Positions 1 through 10,989 of a DNA stretch of 64,000 bases are shown one piece after another. The notes under the pieces are model-generated. The model was not told where the DNA came from. It saw nothing but the letters and a program-made list of their open reading frames with translations, and did no database searches. Source of the DNA: Armillaria gallica (lineage: Eukaryota > Basidiomycota > Agaricomycetes > Agaricales > Physalacriaceae); NCBI GenBank assembly GCA_037576215.1, contig JBANDB010000003.1, positions 1,426,001 to 1,490,000 on the forward strand. The letters run 5' to 3'. Each line of letters starts with the position of its first letter. The stretch's first letter is position 1. Made by a program: the position numbers and the translations under genes.

Positions 1-601
1 CTCAGGCCATAAGAAATCTTCTTTATATACTTTATCAATCTGCTCTTTCCTCTCTTCACTGTATCTTCCAGTAGATGCGAAGTCCAGAGGCTGCTTGCTA
101 AGGGTCAGCATATCTTTCAAGGGATCTCTCTTAATATTCCGCTCAATCCTGAATTCAGATGGGAACCCACCTGTTACTGTACTTTCTTGTTGCAAACACA
201 TTCTTTACTGAGCCAACTGGAGGGGGAGTATACAACAGATCAACTTCCCCATAGAAATAATTTCTAATCCATCTACTTAGATTATCCTCCAGCATCCTGT
301 TGGATTCCTCAATGTATCTCCTTTGTTCATGCATATCTCTGATATCTTTAAGCACTCCAAAATATGAAGACAATGTCCCATGTGCCTTTTTGTCTTTGCC
401 ACTCACCAGTGAGCTTGCTACTGCATAGGTCACTTGTAACTCTTCTCTTCTACATTTCTTTGGTCCTGTCAGTAGAGCATAACCACTGATCAAGACGTCT
501 CCATCATATTTTTCTTCTATAATTAGGGCCAGCTCTCCTTGATTGTCAATCAAATCATCTATCACTGAAAACCCTGCTCAACCTCTCTCCACACAATGCA
601 G
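1..601 (-). pseudogene. Gypsy-like polyprotein fragment (element E), linker before reverse transcriptase
   Basis: An open minus-strand reading frame (565-155) contains FYGEVDLLYTPPP and FATRKYSN. After a frame change near 150-160 it continues with FRIERNI, DPLKDML, PLDFASTGRYSEERKEQ and DFLWPE, running off the window start. This string of motifs is what I know from the region just upstream of the reverse transcriptase in agaricomycete retroelement polyproteins; the family assignment is from memory of that pattern. No catalytic domain lies inside the window. Upstream of the open frame an in-frame TGA sits where coding-like sequence continues towards 601. Repeat D starts at 602. The gag-like gene at 6581-8747 is on the same strand and of the same element type, so these are probably two halves of one element pulled apart by D and the Copia insertion. 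Confidence 0.5.
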
Positions 602-1805
602 TGACACACTTGAAAAGTGTTCACACATGTAATTTCATGAAATGTATCAATACATACATTTTATAAAACCTAGATACCAAAGCAATGAGATATACCTTAG
701 AGCGCAGTGTCCTAAGTGCAGACAATGAAGTTCCTTGAGTGATGCTTTGTGGGGTGCAAGGCTTAACTGCAGAGTGATACCATAATGGTCACACTAAGTC
801 TAAAGCCCCAGCACTTGACACTGAGTACGCTGACAATGCATGGAAGATGCATGCTAAGAATAGAACCAGTGAAGCTCAGGAGATAACTGATACTTCGTGC
901 AACCTTGATCTATGACGCACGAGGCACTGCCATGCAGGGAGCTAGCACTCTAGACCTCAGAATGTATAGAATTGAAGTAAGACCAATGTCTCTGACTTTG
1001 GCCAAAGTGCGCAAGGCCTAGACTAGATGCTGGTGGTCCTAGAAGACCATGGAAATCACTAGAAGATATTATTACCATAAGACGAGTTGCGTGCTAGGCT
1101 ACAACTCCGAGGAAATACTAGGCGATGTCAGTACATGCAGATAGTGTGGTTAACCAATATTGTGCAGCTGAGAAACCAGGATCTGGCCCTGAGCCAGAGC
1201 TCTGAGTAAGCACCAAGCAATGGTGTGATTATGGTAACATGCACGAGACCCAGGAAAGGAAGTTCTGCCAGCCAAGAGTTACTATTTAAGGTTGTATTAA
1301 TATGTAGAGCGCATAGTATAAATACTGTAGTGTAGTAATAGTGTACAAGTTTCGGACCCCCCTTGTTGGAGTGTGAAGGCCCTCAGCTTAGTGCTCTAGC
1401 TTCAGGATTAGTTTGTAGCTTCAAGCAAGAGAATAGACCTTTTATTGATAACATTTGAGTGACTTAAGTAGCATGTGAGACGTAGAAAGCTAGCACGGCA
1501 CTTATGTATGGTTTGAGTGATTGGTTGACTTGCGCTCTACCCTGAGAATAAGAGATATTGTGTCATTGTGGACGCGCTCTTGAGTTTTGAGGGTTTCTTG
1601 TGACGCACGGTGCTACAGGTGGCAGAGGTTCAAACCCTTTGGTCTGGTTAGTGTTCGTGCAGAGGCCTTCTTTAATGCGCAGTGCTACAGGCAGCACAGG
1701 TTCAAACCCTGTGGTCTGATTAGTGTGTGCTTGAGGGTTCTCATTTCCACAAGTGGCAGAGGTTCAAACCCTTTGGCTTGTTGGACAGGGTTTATTTGGT
1801 TATTG
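602..1805 (+). mobile_element. Repeat D, copy 1 (truncated by Copia insertion)
   Basis: This stretch is the reverse complement of 31000-32254. The match starts at TGACA (602) and runs, with scattered transitions, to TTATTG at 1805, where a Copia LTR begins. The remaining end, present in copy 2, is missing here. It contains no long open frame. It holds a TATA-like stretch near 1313-1326 and, at its right side, tandem units with GGTTCAAACCC. Copy 2 has TG...CA ends and a short target duplication, so D may be a large solo LTR or another non-autonomous LTR-type repeat. The class is not settled. Confidence 0.7.
1600..1800 (+). repeat. Tandem units with tRNA B-box-like core (in D copy 1)
   Basis: Three imperfect units of about 62-72 bp each carry GGTTCAAACCC (starts near 1627, 1699 and 1761), preceded by GTGGCAGA or GCAGCACA and followed by CTTTGG or CTGTGG. 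The core matches the internal B-box of RNA polymerase III promoters (GGTTCRANNCC). No complete tRNA fold was found around it. The array continues as six units in D copy 2. Confidence 0.6.
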
Positions 1806-2074
1806 TGTTGAGCATGGCAAGCGTTGACCGCAAGCCATGGACTATATTTAGATCACTGGTACATACCTTTTTAGTAATATCTTTTCATCACAACATCTCA
1901 GTGTTCAACCAACATCTTCACACTGAGATGTACATACATACTCATTATATTCCCTCTATACTATTGCTAATCATACCTATAGAGATACTTCATACTCATA
2001 CATATCCTATAGATCCTTCTTTCCTCTTGCAAATGTGTCTTCCTTCCACGTAAGCCACAGTCCACTGCTCAAGA
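1806..2074 (+). repeat. Copia 5' LTR
   Basis: It begins TGTTGAGCATGG, the same as the sequence after the polypurine tract at 6529, and ends TGCTCAAGA, close to the inverted form TGCTCAACA. Length is about 269 bp. The start is fixed by comparison with uninterrupted D copy 2, where the D sequence TTATTG runs on without the LTR. Confidence 0.8.
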
Positions 2075-2076
2075 GG

Positions 2077-2092
2077 TTATGGGCCCCAGTGA
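2077..2092 (+). other. Candidate Copia primer-binding site (initiator tRNA-Met anticodon arm)
   Basis: TTATGGGCCC lies two bases after the 5' LTR. It is complementary to GGGCCCAUAA in the anticodon arm of eukaryotic initiator tRNA-Met. Priming by a cleaved half of this tRNA is established for Drosophila copia. The first ATG of gag (2079) overlaps the site. Confidence 0.55.
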
Positions 2093-3060
2093 TATGAATA
2101 CAACCTCCATGGTGAAGCTTCTCAACCTGCCCTGGCTCAAAGATGACAGGAGCAATTGGATCCTCTACAAAGAGCGAATACCCAATGTGGCAACCTCAAA
2201 GGGACTAAAGTGTCACCTCACAGGAACTGTGAAGAAGCCAGCTGAACTCACTGAGAGTAACGGAGACTATTACAAGCTGGGAGAACTTGCACCACTGTCC
2301 GATGACGAGCTCAAAAAACACCTCAAGCTCCAGGACGAGTATGACCAGAAGGAGGCCTTGATGCGAGAGATCTTCTACAAGACAATCTCAAACTCTATGT
2401 TCATGCAAATAAAGAACCAGCCAAGTGCAGCACATGTATGGGCTGCAATCATAGCCATTTTCAAGACCAAAGGGGACCTTGTCCAACAGGATCTCATCTC
2501 ACAATTGAAAAACACTCACTGCCCAGAGGATGGTGACATTTGTGCACACCTAGCAAACATGCAACGCATAGGTGAAGAACTCGCTGGAATGGGTACAGTG
2601 ATCACCGACCAGTCATTCTGCATGTATATCTGACAATCCTTACCTCCCAATTACCACCCAGTCCTGAAGATGCTTAGCGTAGCATCCAAGATGGCCAGCA
2701 AGCCAATAACGAGCACTGTCCTTATTCAGGAAATCCTGAAAGCTGCTGATGAGATGAGAGTCAAAAAGAATATCGACGAAGGAGTACAGAACTCCGCTCT
2801 TGCAGCAAGTGCTCGGGCTGCAAAGGACAAGGGAAAAGGGAAAGGAAAGGGAAAGGGAAAGGACCCAAAGGATAAGAAAAAGAAGCATGGCATGAACTGT
2901 GGCATGGACAACCACATTGTAGATGACTGCTATCGTGAGGGAGGAGGCAAAGAGGGCCAAGCACCTTAGGACCAGAAGAAGAAGAAAAACAGCGACTCGG
3001 CCAATGTTGCAGACCAGTCCTCAAGCTCTGAAGTCAAAAGCTATGGCTTCGCTACAATAA
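2079..3060 (+). pseudogene. Copia gag
   Basis: The N-terminal LKDDRSNWILYKERI and the following helical region (AAHVWAAIIAIFKTKGDL, LISQLKNT, HLANMQRIGEEL) match the Copia-type gag core. A TGA at 2631 and a TAG at 2967 interrupt the frame, which otherwise continues. A Lys/Gly-rich tract (about 2830-2880) precedes a damaged zinc knuckle (NCGMDNHIVDDC) that lacks the usual first cysteine. Translation could start at 2079, inside the primer-binding site, or at the ATG at 2094. Confidence 0.8.
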
Positions 3061-3074
3061 TCGATGACGAAAAT

Positions 3075-4620
3075 GTGGAACTTATTGCCCCAACCAACTG
3101 TCAAGCCCAGGTCAAAGCACTAGCCACTTCAGGCATACCCTACGATGGTGAACTCATTGACATGGGAGCTAGCTGCCACTTCTCACCTGCCCAAAGAAAA
3201 ATGATCAACTTCATGAACATCAAGCCGACACCCATCCACACTGCCGATGGACATTCATTCAATGCTATTGGCAGAGGAGACTATGTCATGTACCTACCAA
3301 TGGGTCATGGAAAGCTGGCAACCAAGGTTACCCTTTTCAACACATACTACTCCCTGCACCTAGCATTCATGCTAATATCGGTCAGCTGTCTTGATACAGC
3401 AGGCTATTCACTTACAGTTGAAGACAGAAACTGTTATATCAAAACCCCAAAGCCCAACAGACACATCATCAGGATCGTGCCCAAAGTCAATGGACTATAC
3501 CGTGTACAGGGCTCCACCTACCAACAACATAGCAAACCCCTTGCAGCAGCAGCCGCCACCCCTCAAATTAGCATCTCGCAGTTTCACCATATAATGGGAC
3601 ATGCAAGCCATGAATCCCTGAAGCAGAGCATACATAATGGGGAGATTATCACCCCCAACGTCAACCTAAACTCCAACCAGAGTTCTGCTCAGCATGCATG
3701 CAAGCCAAAGCCATGACAAAACCATTTTCAAAGCATAGTGACAACGAGTCAGCCAAGAAATATGGTGACAAGGTCACAGGAGACTTATGGGGACCAGCTG
3801 AAGTGAAATCTATTGGCGGCTCTAGCTACTTTGCACTATTCAAGGATGTTGCAATGAGGGAGCACCTACCATACTTCATGAAGAAGAAATCAGAGACGCT
3901 GCGCTGCTACAAGGAGCATAAGGCTTGGATGAAGGCCCAATGTGGAGTAAATGTTGTGAAGATATTTGGGTCTGACTGTGGAGGAGAGTTTACAAGCAAG
4001 GAATTCAAACGACACCTGAAATCTGCAGGAACAATACGTCACCTCAACGTTCACAACTTGCCATCCTCAAATGGAATGACAGAACAAGAAATGTGCACCG
4101 TGCTAGAAGGTGCCTGAGCAATGATAATTGCAGCAGGGACGCCCAACTATCTGTGGGCCGAAGCTGTAGCATACCACTGCTGGCTGAGAAAACGGCTCCA
4201 CCACAGTGCTCTCGCAGATAAAAAGACAACCCCACATGAAAAGGCTACACAAAAGAAGCCTGACATGTCCAATCTGCACAAATTTGGGTGTACCATATGG
4301 GTAAAGCAACTTGGACAAGGAAAACTACAGCCATGTGCTGATCCTGGCCAATTTGTGGGCATTGATGATGAGTCGAAGGGCATCTGGGTCTATTGGCCTG
4401 GAAAGCGACATGTCAGTGTTGAGAGAAATGTCTACTTCAACAAAGACGAAGACCTGAGCACGGAAACTGTCAAAATTGAGGGGGAGTACAAAACAATCAT
4501 CAATCCTGATGGATTCCATGCTACAGATGACACTCGCAACAGCCCAAAAGAGACCAAAAACAAGAAAGACAAACCTGTCACACCACAAATGCCCCCCACA
4601 GACACTTGAAACACTCCAGA
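3075..4620 (+). pseudogene. Copia protease and integrase region
   Basis: The protease motif reads LIDMGASCHFSP, where family members have D-S/T-G-A; the Ser/Thr is replaced by Met. The GAG-pre-integrase zinc site is split across frames: HHIMGH in one and CSACMQAK in another, so a frameshift lies between about 3600 and 3686. The integrase core shows GDLWGP (Asp), GSDCGGEF (Asp) and NGMTEQEM (Glu). TGA stops at 4115 and 4607 stand where family members commonly have arginine. The last part (about 4440-4620) is the variable Pro/Thr-rich linker. Confidence 0.8.
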
Positions 4621-4639
4621 AGACCCACCATCACCACTA

Positions 4640-6475
4640 TCACCCTTATCAACCCCACCATCAAGCCTGAATCTTGCACCACACCAGCAAAGAGTCCGAA
4701 TTGAGGACATCCCTGATGAAGATGATCCCCCAGCCTGACCCCAACGAGGCTCATGCAAGCCAGAGGGTTTTTACAACATCAACCGAATGTCAAAAGCTGC
4801 TGGCATTGCCGCATGTGTCCTTGAAGATGATGGGAGTCTTGAACCAGGCAGAATGGACTATGAGATAGGTGAGGAAGAGTGGTTCACCAACCTAATTGAG
4901 GAGGCACTGGCCACAACTAACAGAGAGCCAGATTCCATACAGGAGGCACTGAGGGGACCAGGAAAACGGGAATTGAAGGATGCCATTGAGAAGGAGCTAA
5001 GCCAAGTTGAAGGGTTACATATGTATGACATAATCCCTACTCCACCTGGGGTCAACGTCGCTAAAAACAGATACACGTTTCATCTCAAGAAAGATGATCA
5101 AGGATGTATCATACAATACAAGGCCTGGCTCGTCCTAAAGGGGTTCTCTCAAATTTACGGTGTCAATTTTCATGAAACATTTGCCCCAACAGTTCATCTG
5201 GCTACCCTATGTGCACTACTATCTGTAGCTGCTCAAAAGGATGCTGAAATACACCAAGCAGACATCAAAAATGCATACCTCCAAGCCGACCTCCATGAAA
5301 CCCTGTATATGGAGCTGCTGCTGATGTACAAGGACTTCAGGGAAATCCCTGACAGACTCAAAGGGAAGAATCTATGCTGTAAACTGCATAAGCCATTGTA
5401 CAGAAGCAAACAGGGTGTGCATGAGTGGTACCAGAAGCTGAGATGAGTATTTCTCACTCTTGGATACTCCATATGCCAGGCTGACAAAGCAGTGTTCTAT
5501 AAATTCAGTAAGGACCAGTACACCATTGTCGCCACCACTACAGATGACTTCACCATCATTGCTGACTCCAAAGAGGCAATAGCACTCATCAAGAAGCAGC
5601 TCAGAGAGCACTTCAAGATGACTGACCTTGGTGAGATCAAATGGCTACTTAGTATCAGTGTACACTGCAATCCTGAGGCCAGGACCATCACCCTAGGCTA
5701 ACATGTGTATGTCGACAGCATCATAGAATGGGCTGGCCAAAGTGAAGCTAGAGAAATCGTTACACCAATGGAGCCAGGAATCGATCTGAGCTACGACTCA
5801 CCCTCAGTATCCACCACTGTACTCCCCAAGGCTCAGCATTCTCTCTACCGTGAAGCAATCAGCCACCTCATGTATGCATTGCTCGCTACACAACCTGATA
5901 TCTCCTATGCCATGTCGACACTGTCCCATTACATGCAGGAGCCAACAACTACCCACTGGCATGCCATCCTGCAAGTGTTCAAGTACCTGAAAGGAACCCG
6001 GGATTACAGCCTTACTCTAGGAGGAAAGAACACGCATGGTACAGGCTATTCTGATGCAGACTGGGCTCAGCAGATGCACAGGCACTCAATCTCAGGCTAT
6101 GCTTTCTTCATAGGGAGCCGAATTGTATCCTGGAGCTCTAAGAAGCAGCCAGTTATCACCCTGTCCAGTACCAAGTCCGAATATGTTGCCCTAACACATG
6201 CATCAAAGGAGCTGATATGGATAAGAAAGCTATTCACCAAATTGATCCACCCATTTGCCCAGCCAACCACACTCTTCTGTGCCAATCAAGGTGCCATTGT
6301 ACTCTCCAAAGACTCCACCTTCCATGCATGAACAAAGCATATTGACGTCCAGTTCCATTTCGTCAGGCAGACAGTATCCTTATCTCAAAGCAAGATCAAG
6401 TACTGCCCAACAGACGATATGATTGCGGATGCATGCACCAAGCCTCTGAAACGGGTCAAGCTTGCCTGATTTTGT
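4640..6475 (+). pseudogene. Copia reverse transcriptase and RNase H
   Basis: RT begins around NRYTFHLKKDDQG and has VNFHETFAPTVHL, HQADIKNAYLQADL, KPLYRSKQG and TTTDDFTI; the catalytic YVDD box is altered to TTDD. RNase H follows: GYSDADWA, SGYAFFIG, VSWSSKKQPVITLSSTKSEY and CANQGA. Stops at 4727 (TGA), 5444 (TGA), 5699 (TAA) and 6329 (TGA) break one continuous frame. The coding end near 6470 is about 40 bp before the polypurine tract. Confidence 0.85.
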
Positions 6476-6512
6476 GAATTAATGGGTCTTGCTCCTTTGG
6501 ATGGCTAGCGAT

Positions 6513-6528
6513 CAAGCTCAAGGGGGAG
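6513..6528 (+). other. Copia polypurine tract
   Basis: CAAGCTCAAGGGGGAG lies directly before the TGTTGAGCATGG start of the 3' LTR, the usual place for plus-strand priming. Confidence 0.8.
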
Positions 6529-6580
6529 TGTTGAGCATGGCAAGCATTGACTGCAAGCCATGGACTATATTTAGATCACC
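6529..6580 (+). repeat. Copia 3' LTR, truncated
   Basis: About 50 bp match the 5' LTR start (TGTTGAGCATGG to TTTAGATCAC), then homology stops and the gag-like sequence of element E begins. TGCTCAACA at 6592-6600 is the exact inverse of the LTR start, but it also lies inside the E reading frame, so it may be chance. Confidence 0.75.
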
Positions 6581-8747
6581 AGATCTTCTGCTGCTCAACA
6601 AAAGCTTTTTCTAATGCTGCTATGCACTGTTGCTCTTGCTGATCCTGTTGCGCCTGCTGCTCAAATTTGTCTTTCATTGAGGCCAGAATTCCTCCCATGT
6701 CTTCTTGTTTTACCACAGATTTGCTAGCATTCGTACTATTCCTAGTACTCACATGGACTCCATGCAACTCCCTCATACTAGAAGCGGCCGTATCTAGCCC
6801 ATGGGATTCATCTCGCTTTCTTACCATTGATGAGAACACTCCTTGGAGCATGTTGAGACCACTTTCCATGACTTCTTCCAGGGTGTAAGGATTTGCCAGA
6901 TCTCTGCATGTTTTTCCTGCTGGTAGGTTGCTCCATCCTTAGCTTCATTGAGTTGTATAACCCATCAGACATTGGAGTGAGGAACTGATCCACCAGTTCT
7001 CTGTTTGAACATAAATCTTTGCTCTTGACAACCGCTGATGAGCCTCCAGGCTCTGTGCACTCTGAAATCGCGGACACCACTTACAATTTATCGCCTATCT
7101 CCCTTACACGGCATTTCACTAAACCAAATGTTGCAAGCCTGGCACAGGTAGAATCGTATTAAATCTCCCACTCCACGCGAACTTTCACTCCAATATCTAT
7201 GAGTCATTGTGCCTCCAGGCACATTGATTGCCAATCCTTCCGCAGTAAATTAGACACGCGTCATTATTCTAGGCCTTTGCATGTGGACAGAACCATACGG
7301 TCACACAGTTTAACTACATGTAGGCTATGCATAGCTACAGATTCTCAAGAGGCCATATGGATACACCTTTACAGCTTAGAAATATAGTAGAGATTAGTGA
7401 GCCATTAACTGCGGCTGAGTAAGTAGTAAGTAAATTAGTAAACCTTCCATAGCTTTATTAGGCTATGCGAACTTTTAATAAGTATGCACAGTAGAGTAGC
7501 ACACGGTATAGTTCACTACGGTTACAAATAGTTCACTACGCTCACAAATCATGTACTGCGGTTATCAAGCCAAGGTAAAAGTTCGCTTACTTAGCAAGGA
7601 CAGTTCTGTAGTATAAAAGATATCGGCTTGTAGATAGAAGAGGGACAGTTCTCCCTAGAGGATACATACACCACACATACCACCCAATACATGTGAATTA
7701 AAGTTAATATCTCTATGTTCTTAAGAGATATAACACTTTGCGAAGTTTCTCCAAACTTGCTAGCTACCAAGTGTTAAATAACTTGATTCACATCCTCTTG
7801 TCCAAAACACAAGCAAGGGTATTATATAAAGACTACCTTGTTTGTCATCCTCCTGTCATAAATTCGCATATCTGAAGACTTCAAAGGGTAATCCGTAGCT
7901 AGGATTCCGAACTTTAGTCTCTAACACCAACAGAATACTGTTCCTATAAGTTAGGAACGATACTAATTCGAGTTTCTCTAGATAAGCCAGTTCCATCTCT
8001 GCGTTTCTCTGAGAAAGTACACGAGTATAGGAGAATATCTTCTACCCCAGAACCATAGCCAGGATTCCGACACCACATAGTTCGCGCCGTATCTAGGTCG
8101 CCCCCACTCAGCATACACCCACGTTTATGCACCTTTTCCCTTCCAGGAAAGTTCGCGTACATACCTTGAGCCTCTGAACAGCCTTCAGAGAATCCTAACA
8201 AAGCGTAGCAACACGTCGCTACACCACCAGGAAGCTACAGTCATCGCACGGAGGTGCAAGACTAGACTCGCAAGAACCTGCCTTCAGATTCTGTGTTTGG
8301 TCACACTAGCTGTTACAGGTCTTGTGTTTTCTGCCTGCAGGAGTCTCTAGGTTCATCACCGCTGCCAGGACTTGAAACTCTCATTTGAATGACATATAAT
8401 CTGATCTCTCCTGGATTGGAGAAAGCCTATATTGACGCACGAGTTGTTTCATTTCCTGCATAGTATCACAGTCGCCAGCCATGGTGCCATCATAACTACC
8501 CAGTATATCTTTCTTAAACTCCTCAAATGTGCCTGCCACATAATGTACTAGATCATTCCACTGTTTTTCTGTCTTGATGTCTGTATAGATGACAGCGTAC
8601 TTTTTCTTTTCTGCATCAGTGACTACAGCACTTTTATCAAACAACTCCTCTAATCTCATGAAGAATCTCTCTAGCTCTTCAGGATCTGTAGAGCTCTCAA
8701 ATCTAGGCACAGAATTTTCATTTAGTCCAGGCATAGATGGTGCCATT
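6581..8747 (-). pseudogene. Gag-like gene of element E, interrupted by TIR element copy a
   Basis: The 5' part (8747-8381) encodes an acidic N-terminus and a gag-like helical region (RFFMRLEELFDKS, KQWNDLVHYVAGTFEEF, LVRQYRLSP). The 3' part (7035-6581) continues with NRELVDQFLTPM and, after a frameshift near 6870, MESGLNMLQGVFSSM and a Gln-rich stretch. Removing 7036-8358 and one CCGC copy joins the two parts in one frame. A TGA just before the junction stands where CGA (Arg) would fit. The ATG at 8747 abuts the LTR of Gypsy C, so the upstream part of E is gone. No zinc knuckle is seen. Confidence 0.65.
7036..8358 (+). mobile_element. TIR element, copy a (non-autonomous DNA transposon)
   Basis: It starts TGATGAGCCTCCAGGCTC and ends in the inverse, TTCATCA, flanked by CCGC on both sides (7032-7035 and 8359-8362). 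The first 40 bp match the corresponding ends of copies b and c. The other end is more diverged. Length is 1323 bp. No transposase-like frame is seen. It sits inside the gag-like gene of E and restores that frame when removed. Confidence 0.75.
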
Positions 8748-9133
8748 GTTAGGCCTGGACTCAGGAATAACAAACAAGGCGACCAAAGGCTGTCTCATGT
8801 TTGGACAATCACCTAAGGTACCATGGAGTCTGTTACAGTGAGGCAGTAAATGCTTAGTCTCTCGGCGAGCGATGGAGAATATAAGTCCGGTATGTATAAA
8901 CTTAGCTCAAAGCTAGGGTACAAGGCTGAGAGCTACACTACTTATATATGATTCATTCAGTTCTATAGATAGTTCAGGAAATGTGTAAGTCATACGATAC
9001 CTGTCAAAGAGTCTGTCTGTAACCATGTGTCACAGCAGGAATGCTGAAGTTGTTCGGTTTAGTGCTGGTAACCACGTGTATGCCGAGGTGCTGAGATAAG
9101 ATAAGATAAGGAAAAAGTGGAAAAATTGTAACA
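8748..9133 (-). repeat. 3' LTR of Gypsy C
   Basis: 386 bp from TGTTAGGCC to TTGTAACA, related to the LTRs of B. Shared blocks include the TATATA region near 8943, the AGCTCAAAGCTAGGG block near 8907, and GATAAGATAAGATAAGGAAAAAGTG at the end. The bases after it (TTACCCCC...) are the complement of a G-rich polypurine tract. Confidence 0.85.
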
Positions 9134-9159
9134 TTACCCCCTTGTTAAGGCAGATGTCC

Positions 9160-10870
9160 CGACTGCCATTAAGGTCTGGTCTGGTCATCCAGGAAGTCAG
9201 CTTGATACATGCCACATGCTTCCCCTCTGTATCCATCATCAAGGTCATCTTCTCCTTGGTTGTTCCAATATTCCTCTATTAACTCATGCTATATCACCAT
9301 GTCCGGGTTTTGGACCCACTTCTGTTTTCCATCTTGTCACTGGGCGAGATAGGAGAATCCATTGTCGCTTGAATACCTGTGATTAAGGATCATGGTGACA
9401 TGCTTGTTTTTGTCCTTGGTTATGATTTTGGGTGTGTCAACTCGTCACGCATGGCTGACTTTGTCTTTGTACTCCTGGATTGCTTCCTGCACGTGTTCCA
9501 TCTCAGTGTCTCATACCAACGAGTTATGTTCATGTGTCCATCCCTTCCACTTGACAAAGTAGTCCATGATTTGGGTTGACTTCTGTCCCCATTTTGCACG
9601 TACTCGACAAGTTCATGAGTCGAGGACTTCTTCGATTTTGTATTCCTCCTTGTCTTTGATAAGATCAGGCAGTGGAGGAGGCGGCAATTCCTGGTTTGGG
9701 AATGCTGGTGGGGTGTATGGAGTCAGAAGCTTCTCATTGAAGCATGGGTGGATCTTCCAGTGGGGCAGTAGCTTGAGTTTGAAAGCGGATGCTCCAGCTT
9801 TGTCAAGGATCAAGAAGGGGCCAATGCGCTTATTGTTGAGCTTCTTCTTTGGTCATGGTAGGTGAAGATTTGTGGTGTCGAGCCATACATGGTCACCAAT
9901 CTGGTAATTACGAGCAGCACACTTTTTCTTGTCATACTGGGCCTTCATTTTTCCGGCAGCTTCTTCAAGAGCAGTCTGCATCTCTTTGTGGACAGTGGTC
10001 ATGTTTTGGACGAAGTCTTCCATGGCAGGGTTCGAGAATGGTGATGATCTAGGGGAGTCAGGTAGGATTTGAGGGTTTTGGCCATAGAGGACCATGAAAG
10101 GGCTTTTGCCCGTGGCGCTGTGGATGCAGTTGTTATGCATGAACTCAGTAAGTGGGAGCCAGTCACTCCAGTTGGTCTGCCTGTGGTTGACAAAGATGTG
10201 GAGGTACTTCTCAATTTCCTAGTTGACCCGTTCCATCTGTCCATTGGTCTGAGGGTGGAATACTGTGGATGTGTTGGGTGTAATGTTGAGCATTCGGTAA
10301 AGTTCCTTCATGAACTTGGAGATGAACTGTGGTCCTCGGTCAGAGATGACTACTTGAGGCATCCCATGTCATGCATATACATGGTTGTGAAGAATTTGGG
10401 CCCAGCCTTCTGCTGAGAGTTCTGTGTTGCAGGTGACTGGAATGATCACCTTGGAGAATCGGTCGACAATCATGATGATTGTGTCATGGCCATTTGAGTC
10501 GGGTAACCAAGTGATCATGTCTACCGAGATATGGGTCCAAGGGCCAACTGGTACTGCATTCGGATAGAGTGGGGCTGCTTTAGCCTGGGTGCTCGACTTC
10601 ATGCGATGGCAGGTCTTGCAGCCTTTGACGTAGGCTTCGACATCTTTCTTCATCTTGGGCCACCAGTATTCCCGGAGGACCAGTTCCTTCATTTTCTCAA
10701 TCCCCAGATGTCCAGCCATGATGTGGTTGTGGAACTGGGAGATGATTTCACCCCAAAGGGAGTGTTTCCTTGGTACGTAGATTCGTCTGTCGTACTGGAG
10801 CAGGCTGCTGTTGCAGGAGACTCCTCTTTCATGGCTGAGAGACATGGCAATACCCTCATCCCACAACTCT
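9160..10870 (-). pseudogene. Gypsy C integrase with chromodomain
   Basis: From 5' to 3' on the minus strand: a zinc-binding HHCC region (HIMAGHLGIEKM, REYWWPKMKKDVEAYVKGC, CHRMK), the first catalytic region (HISVDMITWLP), later core parts (SATGKSPFMVLYGQNP), the C-terminal domain (AQYDKKK, YQIGDHVWLDTTNL, GASAFKLKLLPHWKIHP) and a degraded chromodomain around 9450-9600 (DYFVKWKGW). The frame is broken at many points. The chromodomain marks it as a chromovirus. Confidence 0.85.
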
Positions 10871-10989
10871 TCCTGTCATGTCGCTTCTTCAATTCTCTGA
10901 TGGACTTCACTGGTCGTAGGCATGATGAGGGCACAGAAGTGCATGGGTTGAAGGACGACAATGTTGTTGTTGTTGTTCTTGCCTTGGTT

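Larger units (their letters stand above)
1806..6580 (+). mobile_element. Degenerate Copia (Ty1/copia-type) retrotransposon inside repeat D
   Basis: The element runs 5' LTR, primer-binding site, gag, protease, integrase, RT and RNase H, then polypurine tract and a 3' LTR start. Integrase before RT is the Copia order. The reading frame is broken by several stops and at least one frameshift near 3600-3690. It interrupts repeat D at TTATTG. The D sequence expected on the far side is absent after 6580, so the 3' LTR end and the rest of D were probably deleted together. No target duplication can be checked for that reason. Confidence 0.9.

Noticed and set aside
6592..6600. TGCTCAACA as the true end of the Copia 3' LTR
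   Set aside because: It is the perfect inverse of the LTR start, but it lies within the coding sequence of the adjacent gag-like gene and LTR homology ends before it.
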